Position numbers and translations under genes: made by a program
The notes under the pieces: generated by a model
Databases searched by the model: none
Told to the model about the DNA's origin: nothing
What the model saw: the letters and a program-made list of their open reading frames with translations, nothing else
Shown: positions 35,983-44,503 of the stretch, piece after piece
Numbering within the stretch: the first letter of the stretch is position 1
Layout of the letters: every line of letters begins with the position of its first letter
Origin: Streptomyces sp. NBC_01244
Lineage (GTDB): Bacteria > Actinomycetota > Actinomycetes > Streptomycetales > Streptomycetaceae
DNA length: 64,000 nt
Direction of reading: 5' to 3'
Assembly: GCF_035987325.1 (NCBI RefSeq)
Contig: NZ_CP108488.1
Location: forward strand, 8,060,001-8,124,000

Positions 35983-36537
35983 GTGCAGACGATCGAGCGT
36001 GAAGACGGGGGCCGGGAGATGGATGTCAGCGGGAGCGTCCCGCCAGTCAAGGGGGAGGAGCCGGAGGTCGCGGCCGCCCCCCTCGCGTACGAGGGTGTGT
36101 GGCGATTCACGGCACCCGCGGTAGAAGAATCCGTTCCGCAGGCCCGCCGTGCGGTCCGTGACCTGCTCGGCCGCCAGGAGGTGCCGGCCGACCGGGACCT
36201 GGTCTACTCCCTGCTGCTGATCGTCTCCGAACTGGTGACGAACTCGGTCCGGCACGCGGCCCTGCTCTCGCCGGAGGTCGCGGTGGAGGTCGCCATCGGC
36301 CGGGAGTGGGTACGGGTGGCCGTCGAGGACAACCACCCGTACCGCCCCAAGGCGCTGGAGGCCGATTTCGGCCAGACCGGCGGCCGGGGCCTGCTCCTCG
36401 TCCGGGAGGTCACGCTGGAGGCCGGCGGGGTCTGCGACGTGGAGCACACCTCCACGGGCGGCAAGGTGATCTGGGCGGCCCTGCCGCTCACCACGGCCCT
36501 CGCGTCACCCGCCGCCACCCCGACCTCGGCGGTCTGA
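35983..36537 (+). CDS. ATP-binding protein (HATPase_c, anti-sigma-factor-like)
   Basis: A 184-residue GHKL ATPase-domain protein of the SpoIIAB/RsbW-like family abundant in Streptomyces. The N box is LIVSELVTNSVRHA, G1 is VEDNHPYRP (D present) and G2 is GQTGGRGLLLVREV. Proteins of this kind bind sigma or anti-anti-sigma factors and may phosphorylate them on serine. No partner gene is adjacent. GTG 35983 lacks a ribosome binding site; ATG 36019 has a purine run too close to it, so the start is uncertain. Confidence 0.82.
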   Translation: MQTIEREDGGREMDVSGSVPPVKGEEPEVAAAPLAYEGVWRFTAPAVEESVPQARRAVRDLLGRQEVPADRDLVYSLLLIVSELVTNSVRHAALLSPEVAVEVAIGREWVRVAVEDNHPYRPKALEADFGQTGGRGLLLVREVTLEAGGVCDVEHTSTGGKVIWAALPLTTALASPAATPTSAV

Positions 36538-36629
36538 GCCCGCGCGGGGCAAGCGGCCGGCCGCCACGGGTGCCCGAGGTGCCACCGGGCGTCACCCGCA
36601 CGACCCGGTCCACCGGCCGGGGCCGGCTG

Positions 36630-37229
36630 CTACCAGCCCGCCGCGTCGCCCGTCAGCTCGCGGATCGCGGGCCGGGCCGCGTCCAGCACGGTCGTGAACC
36701 ACGCCGAGAACGGGACCTCCGCGTGCCGCTTCGCGAGTTCCTCCGCGGTCACGAAGGCGGTGTCCGCGATCTCTTCCGGATCCGGCCGCACCGACCGCTG
36801 CGCGAGTCCCACGAACAGGTGGTTGTACTCCTGCTCCACCAGCCCCGACGCCGGGTCCGGATGGTTGTAGCGCACCGTCCCCGCCTCCGCGAGCAGCGAG
36901 GGCGACAGCCCCAGCTCCTCGTGGGTCCGCCGGGCGGCCGCCGCGAACGGCGACTCCCCCGGGTAGGGGTGGCCGCAGCACGTGTTCGACCAGACACCGG
37001 GGGAGTGGTACTTCCCGAGGGCGCGCTGCTGGAGCAGCATCCGTCCCTGCTCGTCGAAGAGGAACACCGAGAACGCCCGGTGCAACTGACCGGGTGCCTG
37101 ATGGGCGGAGAGCTTCTCCGCCGTACCGATGGTGTTGCCGGCCTCGTCGACCAGTTCGAGCATGATCGGTTCTTGAGCGCCGGTGCCGGTGGTCGCACTG
37201 TTCGCGGCGGTGGCTGGTGTGGTCGGCAT
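36630..37229 (-). CDS. idi: isopentenyl-diphosphate delta-isomerase (type I)
   Basis: A 199-residue Nudix-fold isomerase interconverting IPP and DMAPP. The catalytic cysteine is in NTCCGHPYPGES and the metal/catalytic glutamate region in EQEYNHLFVG; the Nudix-like RRTHEELGL is between them. ATG 37229 is chosen over ATG 37235 because AAGGA sits at proper distance. It supplies prenyl precursors and lies 9 kb from the hopanoid operon, with which it is also linked in S. coelicolor (from memory). Confidence 0.95.
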   Translation of the reverse strand: MPTTPATAANSATTGTGAQEPIMLELVDEAGNTIGTAEKLSAHQAPGQLHRAFSVFLFDEQGRMLLQQRALGKYHSPGVWSNTCCGHPYPGESPFAAAARRTHEELGLSPSLLAEAGTVRYNHPDPASGLVEQEYNHLFVGLAQRSVRPDPEEIADTAFVTAEELAKRHAEVPFSAWFTTVLDAARPAIRELTGDAAGW

Positions 37230-37390
37230 ACCCATCCTTCGCTTCGGACTTCGGCTTTCAGTCTGCCGTACAAATCGGGATTGCCCCCACTTCGGTGATC
37301 CGCGCATGTCCGCCCCCCGCCGCGTGATATGCGACGAGGGGCGGAGCGTGCCGGTCGGCCGGTTCATCCGGCAACGGGCCGGATCCCGCG

Positions 37391-38722
37391 TCAAACCCCG
37401 AAGGGGGAGGGGTACTTGATCGTGCCCGCGGGAACCGGCACCGAATCGTCGAGCACCAGCGCCATCATGGCCTCGTCGGGCACCTCGAAGGGTGCCCTGA
37501 TGCCGAAGCGCGAAGCCGGCACGAACCCGAAGCGCGCGTAGTAATCGGGATGCCCGAGGACCAGCACGAGGCTCTCCCCGCGCTCCGCGGCCGCCGCGAG
37601 CAGCGCCCGTACGACCGCGCTGCCGGCGCCCGAGCGCTGGAGCGCGGGAGCGGCGGCCACCGGGGCGAGCGCGAGGGCCGCGGCCCCGTCCACCTCGCAC
37701 CGGGTCAGCAGGGCGTGCGCCGCGATCGACCCGTCCGGGCCCTCGGCCACGTAGGAGAGGCCGGGCAGCCAGGAGCCGTCCGCGCGCAGGGCGTCCACCA
37801 GGTCGGCCTCGGCCGGGGTCCCGAAGGCGGCCGAGTTCAGCGCGTGCACGGCGGCCGCGTCCCCGTCCGCCTCGGGGCGGACGGACCAGGCGCCGCCGTC
37901 TCCGGCCGTCACCGGCCGCAGGACGTAGGCGGTGTACCCGTACTCGTGCCCGTACCGCTCCCGTACGTCGATCTCCTCCCGTACGAAGCCCAGCGCGGCC
38001 GCGGCCTCGGGCCCGGCGGGCTCCGGAGCCGCGGCCGCCCGCTCGCCGAGCGGACCGTAGTAGGCGGCCCAGTCGGAGTCGGGCTGCCGGTGGACGCCGA
38101 GCACCCGGTACCCGGCGGCCTGGACGGCGGCCAGGTTGCGGGCGGTGGAGCGCAGGGCGTAGTGCGGGTCCCAGAAGGCGCGGACTCCGGCGGAGGGCTC
38201 GTCGACGGTCCATTCGCATTCGCTCAGGACCAGGGTGCCGCCGGGAGCGAGCAGGGGCTTCCACCGCGCGAGCGCGGTGGCGAAGCCGATGTTGTAGGCG
38301 GAGCCCTCGGCCCAGACGAGGTCGAAGGAACCGTCCGGGTACGCCGAGAGGTCGCCGATGTCCGCCCTGACGGCGCGGACGCGGTCGGTGAGCCCGCGGG
38401 CCGCGGCGGCCGCACGGAGCTCGCCGAGGAAGCCGTCCTGGAGGTCGACGCCGATGACGTCGGCCCCGCGGCCGCCCGCCTCCGCGGCGAGCAGCAGGGC
38501 GCTGGGGCCGGGACCGCAGCCCAGGTCCAGGGCGCGCGGCCGCTCGGGCAGCGGTCCGCACAGGGACAGCAGGTGGCGGGTGGTCGCCTCGGAGCCGGGG
38601 GACTGCCGGGGCAGGCCGCGGTGCAGCTCCAGGAACGCCTCGAAGAAGAGGTCGCTCTGGGTGCTGAAATCGGCGGTGTGGGAGTTGTGGGAGTTGCTGG
38701 TGTTACCGGTGTTGTCGGTCAA
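37391..38722 (-). CDS. SAM-dependent methyltransferase/GNAT acetyltransferase fusion
   Basis: A 443-residue two-domain protein. Residues about 20-270 form a class I methyltransferase with motif I ALDLGCGPGPSAL and a VIGVDLQDGF motif II. Residues about 280-420 form a GNAT N-acetyltransferase with the acetyl-CoA loop LQRSGAGSAVVRALL and a YYARFGFVPA block typical of YhbS-like proteins. Substrates unknown. TTG 38722 has AAGGG eight bases upstream. A 26-codon ORF with its own strong ribosome binding site ends 48 bases before it. Confidence 0.85.
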   Translation of the reverse strand: MTDNTGNTSNSHNSHTADFSTQSDLFFEAFLELHRGLPRQSPGSEATTRHLLSLCGPLPERPRALDLGCGPGPSALLLAAEAGGRGADVIGVDLQDGFLGELRAAAAARGLTDRVRAVRADIGDLSAYPDGSFDLVWAEGSAYNIGFATALARWKPLLAPGGTLVLSECEWTVDEPSAGVRAFWDPHYALRSTARNLAAVQAAGYRVLGVHRQPDSDWAAYYGPLGERAAAAPEPAGPEAAAALGFVREEIDVRERYGHEYGYTAYVLRPVTAGDGGAWSVRPEADGDAAAVHALNSAAFGTPAEADLVDALRADGSWLPGLSYVAEGPDGSIAAHALLTRCEVDGAAALALAPVAAAPALQRSGAGSAVVRALLAAAAERGESLVLVLGHPDYYARFGFVPASRFGIRAPFEVPDEAMMALVLDDSVPVPAGTIKYPSPFGV

Positions 38723-38770
38723 CGTGAACCCTTGAAAGGGGGCTCCGGCCGACGGGGGTGATCGGTGTGA

Positions 38771-38851
38771 TCAGGCCCGGCCGGACGCCCGGAAGGAGAG
38801 GGGGATGAACCGGAGTGCGCTGCGCTGGGCGGCGACGCCTGCGACGGTCAT
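38771..38851 (-). CDS. 26-residue ORF upstream of the methyltransferase-GNAT gene
   Basis: Encodes a 26-residue peptide beginning MTVAGVAAQRSAL and ending SFRASGRA, rich in basic and hydrophobic residues. The minus strand carries GAGGTGGGG shortly before ATG 38851, one of the best ribosome binding sites nearby. It ends 48 bases before the TTG of the fusion gene, so it could be a leader peptide controlling it. No known leader sequence recognised; expression unproven. Confidence 0.4.
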   Translation of the reverse strand: MTVAGVAAQRSALRFIPLSFRASGRA

Positions 38852-38875
38852 CAACCCCACCTCTTTCTTTCTTTC

Positions 38876-38892
38876 GTCACATCCCGTGTGAC
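38876..38892. promoter_or_regulatory. inverted repeat before the 26-codon ORF
   Basis: GTCACA-TCCCG-TGTGAC, perfect 6-bp arms, 25 bases upstream of the small ORF's start and just upstream of its ribosome binding site. It could be an operator or an RNA hairpin. Confidence 0.4.
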
Positions 38893-39082
38893 ATTCGGGC
38901 GATTGGGACGCTTCTACGGAACTCGTACGCGTCTGCGGCCAGCCTAACAGCAGCGGCCCCGACAGCGGTTTGTGATCGCTCCTCCCGATCGTCAATGATG
39001 ATCGGCACAGGGTCGACAGGCCCGTGATTTTCGGCTTATCGATGCGTAAACAGGCAGTGAACCCCTGCTTCCGTTCATCCGA

Positions 39083-39088
39083 TAGCCT
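39083..39088 (+). promoter_or_regulatory. candidate -10 element for the phosphotransferase/exporter operon
   Basis: TAGCCT, with a weak GTGAAC 19 bases upstream, 65 bases before the operon's first start. The rest of the gap between 38893 and 39153 shows nothing else I can name. Confidence 0.4.
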
Positions 39089-39153
39089 CTGCCGACGTGC
39101 CGCCGGTCCACCCGGCGTCCGTTAACCCGTGTGCGTGCAAGGAGTGAGTTCGT

Positions 39154-40944
39154 CTGCCGACCGTCATCCTTACCGGCCTGCCGGTGCCCGGATCAGCGCT
39201 CGCCGACGAGCTGCGCTCCCTCGGCTTCGAGGTCCGACCCGCGGCCACCCCGTCGGACACGGCCGCCGCGCTGGCGCTCGTACCCGCCGACCAGCGGGTG
39301 GCCGTCGTGGACGGGGAGTTCGTCGGGCACGTGCACGCGCTGCGGCTCGCGCTCACCGACCCCCGGTTCGACGCCTGCGCCGTCACCGGGGCCCTCGCCG
39401 TGCAGCCCGGCGCCCGCGCGGCCCTGGACCGGGCCGCCGCGCTCGACGCGTCCGCCCCCGTGGGCGACGGCCCGTACCCCGACCGGCTCGCCGCCGCCGT
39501 CGAGGCCGCCGGCACCCCGGTGCACCGCCCCGAGCTGGGCACCCTCGTCGCCGCCGTGCCCGCCACGACCGCCGAGCGCCGGGCGGCCGCAGCCGCCGTC
39601 GCGGCCGTCGACGACGAGGCCGTCCGGCTGCGCACCGCCGTGAAGTCCCGCGACGGGTTCTTCACCACCTTCTTCGTCAGCCCGTACTCGCGCTACATCG
39701 CCCGCTGGTGCGCGCGCCGCGGACTGACCCCCAACCAGGTCACCACCGCCTCGCTGATCACCGCGCTGATCGCGGCCGGCTGCGCGGCGACCGGAGACCG
39801 CTGGGGCTACGTCGCCGCAGGCGTGCTGCTCCTCGTCTCCTTCGTCCTGGACTGCACGGACGGGCAGCTCGCCCGCTACTCGCTCCAGTACTCGACGATG
39901 GGCGCCTGGCTCGACGCCACCTTCGACCGCGCGAAGGAGTACTCCTTCTACGCGGGCCTCGCGCTCGGCGCGGCCCGCAACGGCGACGACGTGTGGGCCC
40001 TGGCCCTCGGCGCCATGATCCTGATGACCTGCCGGCACGTCGTGGACTTCGCCTTCAACGAGGCCAACCACGACGCCACGGCCAACACAAGCCCCACCGC
40101 GGCCCTCTCCGACAAGCTGGACAGCGTCGGCTGGACGGTCTGGGTCCGGCGCATGATCATCCTGCCGATCGGCGAGCGCTGGGCCATGATCGCCGTCCTC
40201 ATCGCCTTCACCACCCCGCGGATCGTCTTCTACGCCCTGCTGGTCGGCTGCGCCTTCGGCGCGCTCTACACCACGGCCGGCCGGGTCCTGCGCTCGCTGA
40301 CCCGCAAGGCCCGGCGCACCGACAGGGCCGCCCAGGCCCTGGCGGACCTCGCGGACTCCGGCCCGGTCGCCGAGCTCACGGGCCGCGCGGTGGGCCGGAT
40401 GGCCCCCGGCGCCGGGATCGCCGCCGCCGTGATCGGATCGGTCGCGCTGCTGTGGGCGGCCTGGGCGTACGAGTTCGGCGCCCGCCAGGTGATCGTCGCC
40501 GCCGTCTTCTACGCCGTACTCGCCGGCGCGGCCGTCGCCCGCCCCCTCAAGGGCGCCCTCGACTGGCTCGTGCCGCCCGTCTTCCGGGCCGCCGAATACA
40601 CCACCGTCCTGATCCTCGCCGCCAAGGCGGACGTCCCCGGGGCCCTTCCCGCGGCATTCGGACTGGTCGCGGCGGTCGCCTACCATCACTACGACACGGT
40701 CTACCGCATCCGCGGTGGCACCGGCGCGCCCCCGCACTGGCTGGTGCGGACGATCGGCGGGCACGAAGGCCGGATCTTGCTGATCACGGTCCTGGCCTCC
40801 GTCCTGGCGTCGCGCGCCGTGGACTTCCCCGTCGCGCTCACGGCCCTCGCCGTGTTCGTGGCACTCGTGGTGCTCGTGGAGAGCATCCGCTTCTGGGTGT
40901 CCTCAGGGGCACCCGCCGTACATGACGAAGGAGAACCAGCATGA
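39154..40944 (+). CDS. DUF5941 domain/CDP-alcohol phosphatidyltransferase fusion
   Basis: A 596-residue protein. Residues 1 to about 155 are a soluble alpha/beta domain (DUF5941-like) beginning PTVILTGLPVPGSALADEL. From about 165 the membrane part has the complete CDP-alcohol phosphotransferase motif: DCTDGQLAR, eight residues, then GAWLDATFD with all four Asp residues. Several more helices follow. It transfers an alcohol phosphate from CDP. The start is put at CTG 39154: AAGGAG lies nine bases upstream and the codon begins the first beta-strand. GTG 39184 would delete that strand and has no ribosome binding site; an in-frame stop at 39145 excludes an earlier start. Ends ATGA into the next gene. 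Confidence 0.85.
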   Translation: MPTVILTGLPVPGSALADELRSLGFEVRPAATPSDTAAALALVPADQRVAVVDGEFVGHVHALRLALTDPRFDACAVTGALAVQPGARAALDRAAALDASAPVGDGPYPDRLAAAVEAAGTPVHRPELGTLVAAVPATTAERRAAAAAVAAVDDEAVRLRTAVKSRDGFFTTFFVSPYSRYIARWCARRGLTPNQVTTASLITALIAAGCAATGDRWGYVAAGVLLLVSFVLDCTDGQLARYSLQYSTMGAWLDATFDRAKEYSFYAGLALGAARNGDDVWALALGAMILMTCRHVVDFAFNEANHDATANTSPTAALSDKLDSVGWTVWVRRMIILPIGERWAMIAVLIAFTTPRIVFYALLVGCAFGALYTTAGRVLRSLTRKARRTDRAAQALADLADSGPVAELTGRAVGRMAPGAGIAAAVIGSVALLWAAWAYEFGARQVIVAAVFYAVLAGAAVARPLKGALDWLVPPVFRAAEYTTVLILAAKADVPGALPAAFGLVAAVAYHHYDTVYRIRGGTGAPPHWLVRTIGGHEGRILLITVLASVLASRAVDFPVALTALAVFVALVVLVESIRFWVSSGAPAVHDEGEPA

Positions 40945-41693
40945 TCGGCCTCGTCCTCGCTGCCGGAGCCGGACGCCGCCTGCGTCCCTACACCGACACC
41001 CTGCCCAAGGCCCTCGTGCCCGTCGGTCCCGAAGGGGCCGAGGAGAGCATCACGGTGCTCGACCTGACGCTCGGCAACTTCGCCGAGGTCGGCCTGACCG
41101 AGGTCGCCATCGTCGTCGGCTACCGCAAGGAAGCCGTGTACGAGCGCCGGGAGGCCCTGGAGGCCAAGTACGGCGTCAAGATCACGCTGATCGACAACGA
41201 CAAGGCCGAGGAGTGGAACAACGCCTACTCCCTGTGGTGTGCGCGTGACGTCCTGAAGCAGGGTGTGATCCTCGCCAACGGCGACACCGTCCACCCCGTC
41301 TCCGTCGAGAAGACCCTGCTCGCCGCCCGCGGCAAGGGTCAGAAGATCATCCTCGCCCTCGACACGGTCAAGAGCCTGGCCGACGAGGAGATGAAGGTCA
41401 TCACCGACGGTGAGAAGGGCGTCCGCCGGATCACCAAGCTGATGGACCCGGCCACCGCGACCGGCGAGTACATCGGCGTCACCCTCATCGAGCCGGAGGC
41501 CGCCGAGGCGCTGGCCGAGGCGCTGAAGACCACCTTCGAGCGCGACCCCGACCTCTACTACGAGGACGGCTACCAGCAGCTCGTCAACGACGGTTTCACC
41601 ATCGACGTGGCCCCCATCGGCGACGTCAAGTGGGTCGAGATCGACAACCACGACGACCTCGCCAAGGGCCGGACGATCGCATGCCAGTACTGA
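40941..41693 (+). CDS. sugar/polyol-phosphate nucleotidyltransferase
   Basis: A 250-residue nucleotidyltransferase beginning with the pyrophosphorylase motif LAAGAGRRLRPYTDTLPKAL. It also has the EEWNNAYSLWCAR block and the LANGDTVHP metal-site motif, both typical of phosphocholine or inositol-phosphate cytidylyltransferases. It should make a CDP-alcohol (or NDP-sugar) from a phosphorylated alcohol. Flanking CDP-alcohol phosphotransferases favour CTP as the donor. Overlaps both neighbours (ATGA before; 13 bases after). Confidence 0.88.
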   Translation: MIGLVLAAGAGRRLRPYTDTLPKALVPVGPEGAEESITVLDLTLGNFAEVGLTEVAIVVGYRKEAVYERREALEAKYGVKITLIDNDKAEEWNNAYSLWCARDVLKQGVILANGDTVHPVSVEKTLLAARGKGQKIILALDTVKSLADEEMKVITDGEKGVRRITKLMDPATATGEYIGVTLIEPEAAEALAEALKTTFERDPDLYYEDGYQQLVNDGFTIDVAPIGDVKWVEIDNHDDLAKGRTIACQY

Positions 41694-42742
41694 CGAGGCT
41701 CATCCCCTCGCCCGTCGTCGTCGACATCAGCCGCGGCGCGATGGACGATCTGGCCGGCCTCCTGGCCGACCAGCGCGTCTCCGCGTCCGGCAAGCTCGCG
41801 ATCGCCATCAGCGGCGGCTCCGGCGCCGTGCTGCGCGCGAAGCTGGAGCCGGTGCTGCCGCACGCCGACTGGTACTCCGTCATCGACGGGACCATCGACT
41901 CCGCGGTGAAGCTCGCCGACGACATAAAGGGAAACCGTTACGACGCCGTCGTGGGCCTCGGCGGCGGAAAGATCATCGACGTGGCGAAGTACGCCGCGGC
42001 GCGGGTCGGGCTGCCCATGGTGGCCGTCGCCACCAACCTCTCGCACGACGGCATCTGCTCGCCGGTGTCCATCCTGGACAACGACAACGGCCGCGGCTCC
42101 TACGGCGTGCCCATGCCGATCGCGATGGTCGTCGACCTCGACGTCATCCGTGAGGCCCCGGCGCGGTTCGTCCGCGCGGGCATCGGCGACGCGATCTCCA
42201 ACATCTCGGCCATCGCCGACTGGGAGCTCTCGCACCGCCTCAACGGCGAGCCCGTCGACGGCCTGGCCGCCGCCATGGCCCGTACCGCGGGCGAGTCCGT
42301 ACTGCGCCACCCCGGCGGGGTCGGCGACGACGAGTTCCTCACCGTGCTGTCCGAGGCGCTGGTCCTCTCCGGCATCGCCATGGCGATCAGCGGGGACACC
42401 CGCCCCTCGTCCGGCGCCTGCCACGAGATCAGCCACGCCTTCGACCTGCTCTACCCGGGACGCTCCGCGCTCCACGGGGAGCAGGTCGGCATCGGCGCGG
42501 CCTTCGCCATGCACCTGCGGGGGGACACGGACAAGTCCGAGCTCTTCGTCCGGGTGCTGCGCGGTCACGGGCTGCCGGTCCTGCCCGAAGAGATCGGGTT
42601 CAGCGTGGACGAGTTCGTCGCGGCCGTCGAGTACGCCCCTCAGACCCGTCCGGGACGCTTCACGATCCTGGAGCACCTCAACCTGTCCGCAGCCGAGATC
42701 AGGGACGCTTACGCCGACTATGCCAAGACCATCCGTAGCTGA
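41681..42742 (+). CDS. glycerol-1-phosphate dehydrogenase-like iron-containing alcohol dehydrogenase
   Basis: A 353-residue dehydrogenase of the dehydroquinate synthase-like superfamily closest in layout to sn-glycerol-1-phosphate dehydrogenases (AraM/EgsA type). The NAD-binding GLGGGKIIDVAKYAA is near residue 90. Metal ligands are expected at ATNLSHDGICSP (Asp), HEISHAFD (His) and ALHGEQVG (His). It would reduce dihydroxyacetone phosphate or a similar ketose phosphate to the polyol phosphate that the upstream nucleotidyltransferase activates. Substrate is inferred from family and context. Overlaps the next gene by 23 bases. Confidence 0.82.
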   Translation: MPVLTRLIPSPVVVDISRGAMDDLAGLLADQRVSASGKLAIAISGGSGAVLRAKLEPVLPHADWYSVIDGTIDSAVKLADDIKGNRYDAVVGLGGGKIIDVAKYAAARVGLPMVAVATNLSHDGICSPVSILDNDNGRGSYGVPMPIAMVVDLDVIREAPARFVRAGIGDAISNISAIADWELSHRLNGEPVDGLAAAMARTAGESVLRHPGGVGDDEFLTVLSEALVLSGIAMAISGDTRPSSGACHEISHAFDLLYPGRSALHGEQVGIGAAFAMHLRGDTDKSELFVRVLRGHGLPVLPEEIGFSVDEFVAAVEYAPQTRPGRFTILEHLNLSAAEIRDAYADYAKTIRS

Positions 42743-43499
42743 ACTCCGGCCCGTCGTTCACCCGGCGGGCGTCAAGGACCGAGTCAGCGGCGAGCACTGG
42801 GGCGGGCGCCTCTACATGCGCGAGATCTCCCTGCGCATCACCCGCCTCCTGGTCACCACCAAGGTCACGCCCAACCAGCTGACCTACGTGATGACCCTCG
42901 CCGGAGTCCTCGCCGCCCCGGCCCTGCTGGTGCCGGGCGTCTGGGGCGCCGTCCTCGGCGTGGTCGCGGTCCAGATGTACCTGCTGCTCGACTGCGTCGA
43001 CGGCGAGGTCGCCCGCTGGAAGAAGCAGTTCTCGCTGTCCGGGGTCTACCTGGACCGGGTCGGCGCCTACCTGTGCGACGCGGCGGTGCTCGTCGGCTTC
43101 GGCCTGCGCGCCTCCGACCTGTGGGGCACCGGGCGCATCGACTGGCTGTGGGCCTTCCTGGGCACCCTCGCGGCACTCGGCGCGATCCTGATCAAGGCCG
43201 AGACCGACCTGGTCGGCGTGGCCCGCCACCAGGCGGGCAAGCCCGTGGTCCAGGACGCCGCGGCCACGCCGCGCTCGTCCGGCATGGCGCTCGCCCGCCG
43301 GGCCGCCGCCGCGCTGAAGTTCCACCGCCTGGTCCTCGGCATCGAGGCCTCGCTGCTCATCCTGGTGCTGGCCGTCCTGGACCAGATCCGCGGAGACCTG
43401 TACTTCTCCCGCCTCGGCGTCGCGGTGCTCGCGGGCATCGCCCTGCTGCAGACGGTGCTGCACCTGGTCTCGGTCTTGGCCTCCAGCAGGCTCAAGTGA
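42720..43499 (+). CDS. CDP-alcohol phosphatidyltransferase family protein (variant motif)
   Basis: A 259-residue membrane protein with about six helices. The CDP-alcohol phosphotransferase motif reads DCVDGEVAR, eight residues, GVYLDRVGA: the first three aspartates are present, but the fourth, the usual catalytic base, is Ala. Either another residue takes its role in this subfamily or the protein is not a standard transferase. ATG 42720 overlaps the dehydrogenase gene by 23 bases and the GT2 gene overlaps its stop. Confidence 0.83.
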   Translation: MPRPSVAELRPVVHPAGVKDRVSGEHWGGRLYMREISLRITRLLVTTKVTPNQLTYVMTLAGVLAAPALLVPGVWGAVLGVVAVQMYLLLDCVDGEVARWKKQFSLSGVYLDRVGAYLCDAAVLVGFGLRASDLWGTGRIDWLWAFLGTLAALGAILIKAETDLVGVARHQAGKPVVQDAAATPRSSGMALARRAAAALKFHRLVLGIEASLLILVLAVLDQIRGDLYFSRLGVAVLAGIALLQTVLHLVSVLASSRLK

Positions 43500-44407
43500 C
43501 GGCGCCGCTGCGGCTGGGCGCCGTCATCATCACCATGGGCAACCGCCCGGACGAGCTCAAGGCGCTCCTCGACTCGGTGGCCCGGCAGGACGGGGCCCCG
43601 GTCGAGGTGGTCGTCGTGGGCCAGGGCGTACGGCTCCCCGGCCTGGCGGACCCGGCGGCCGGCGTGCGCACCGTCGAGCTGCCCGAGAACCTGGGCATCC
43701 CGGGCGGCCGCAACGTCGGCATCGAGGCCTTCCGCACCGCGGGCGCCGACGGCTCGGACGACTTCGACGCGGACGTCCTGCTCTTCCTGGACGACGACGG
43801 ACTGCTGGAGCGCACCGACACCGCCGAGCTGTGCCGGCAGGCCTTCACCGAGGACCCCGAGCTGGGCATCGTCAGTTTCCGGATCGCCGATCCGCAGACC
43901 GGAGAGACCCAGCGCCGGCACGTCCCCCGGCTGCGGGCGGCCGACCCGATGCGCTCCTCGCGCGTCACCACCTTCCTGGGCGGCGCCAACGCCGTCCGCA
44001 CGAAGGTGTTCGAACAGGTCGGGGACCTTCCGGGGCAGTTCTTCTACGCGCACGAGGAGACCGATCTGGCCTGGCGGGCGCTCGACGCCGGGTGGCTGAT
44101 CGACTACCGGGCCGACATGGTCCTCCTGCACCCCGCCACGGCCCCCTCCCGGCACGCGGTCTACCACCGTATGGTGGCCCGCAACCGGGTGTGGCTCGCC
44201 CGCCGCAACCTGCCCGCCCCGCTGGTCCCGGTCTACGTGGGCGTCTGGCTCCTGCTGACGCTCCTGCGCAAGCCCTCGGGGCCCGCGCTCAAGGCCTGGT
44301 TCGGCGGTTTCAAGGAGGGCTGGACCACCCCCTGTGGTCCGCGGCGCCCTATGAAATGGCGCACGGTCTGGCGGCTGACCCGGCTGGGCCGACCGCCTGT
44401 CATCTGA
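43496..44407 (+). CDS. glycosyltransferase family 2
   Basis: A 303-residue GT-A fold glycosyltransferase. N-terminal GAVIITMGNRPDELKALL, the acidic LLFLDDDG metal-binding motif, and the downstream EETDLAWRALDAGW block are present. A hydrophobic stretch (VPVYVGVWLLLTLL) near residue 250 may sit on the membrane. It would add a sugar to the product made by the neighbouring CDP-alcohol enzymes before export. GTG 43496 overlaps the previous stop. Confidence 0.88.
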   Translation: MTAPLRLGAVIITMGNRPDELKALLDSVARQDGAPVEVVVVGQGVRLPGLADPAAGVRTVELPENLGIPGGRNVGIEAFRTAGADGSDDFDADVLLFLDDDGLLERTDTAELCRQAFTEDPELGIVSFRIADPQTGETQRRHVPRLRAADPMRSSRVTTFLGGANAVRTKVFEQVGDLPGQFFYAHEETDLAWRALDAGWLIDYRADMVLLHPATAPSRHAVYHRMVARNRVWLARRNLPAPLVPVYVGVWLLLTLLRKPSGPALKAWFGGFKEGWTTPCGPRRPMKWRTVWRLTRLGRPPVI

Positions 44408-44503
44408 CACGTCCGGGTCTGAGACCATGGCGCGATCACGATCCGATCGACTCAGGCCCGATGCCACCTTCTGCCGCATCATGAAGACGGAAAGTTTCAT
44501 CTT

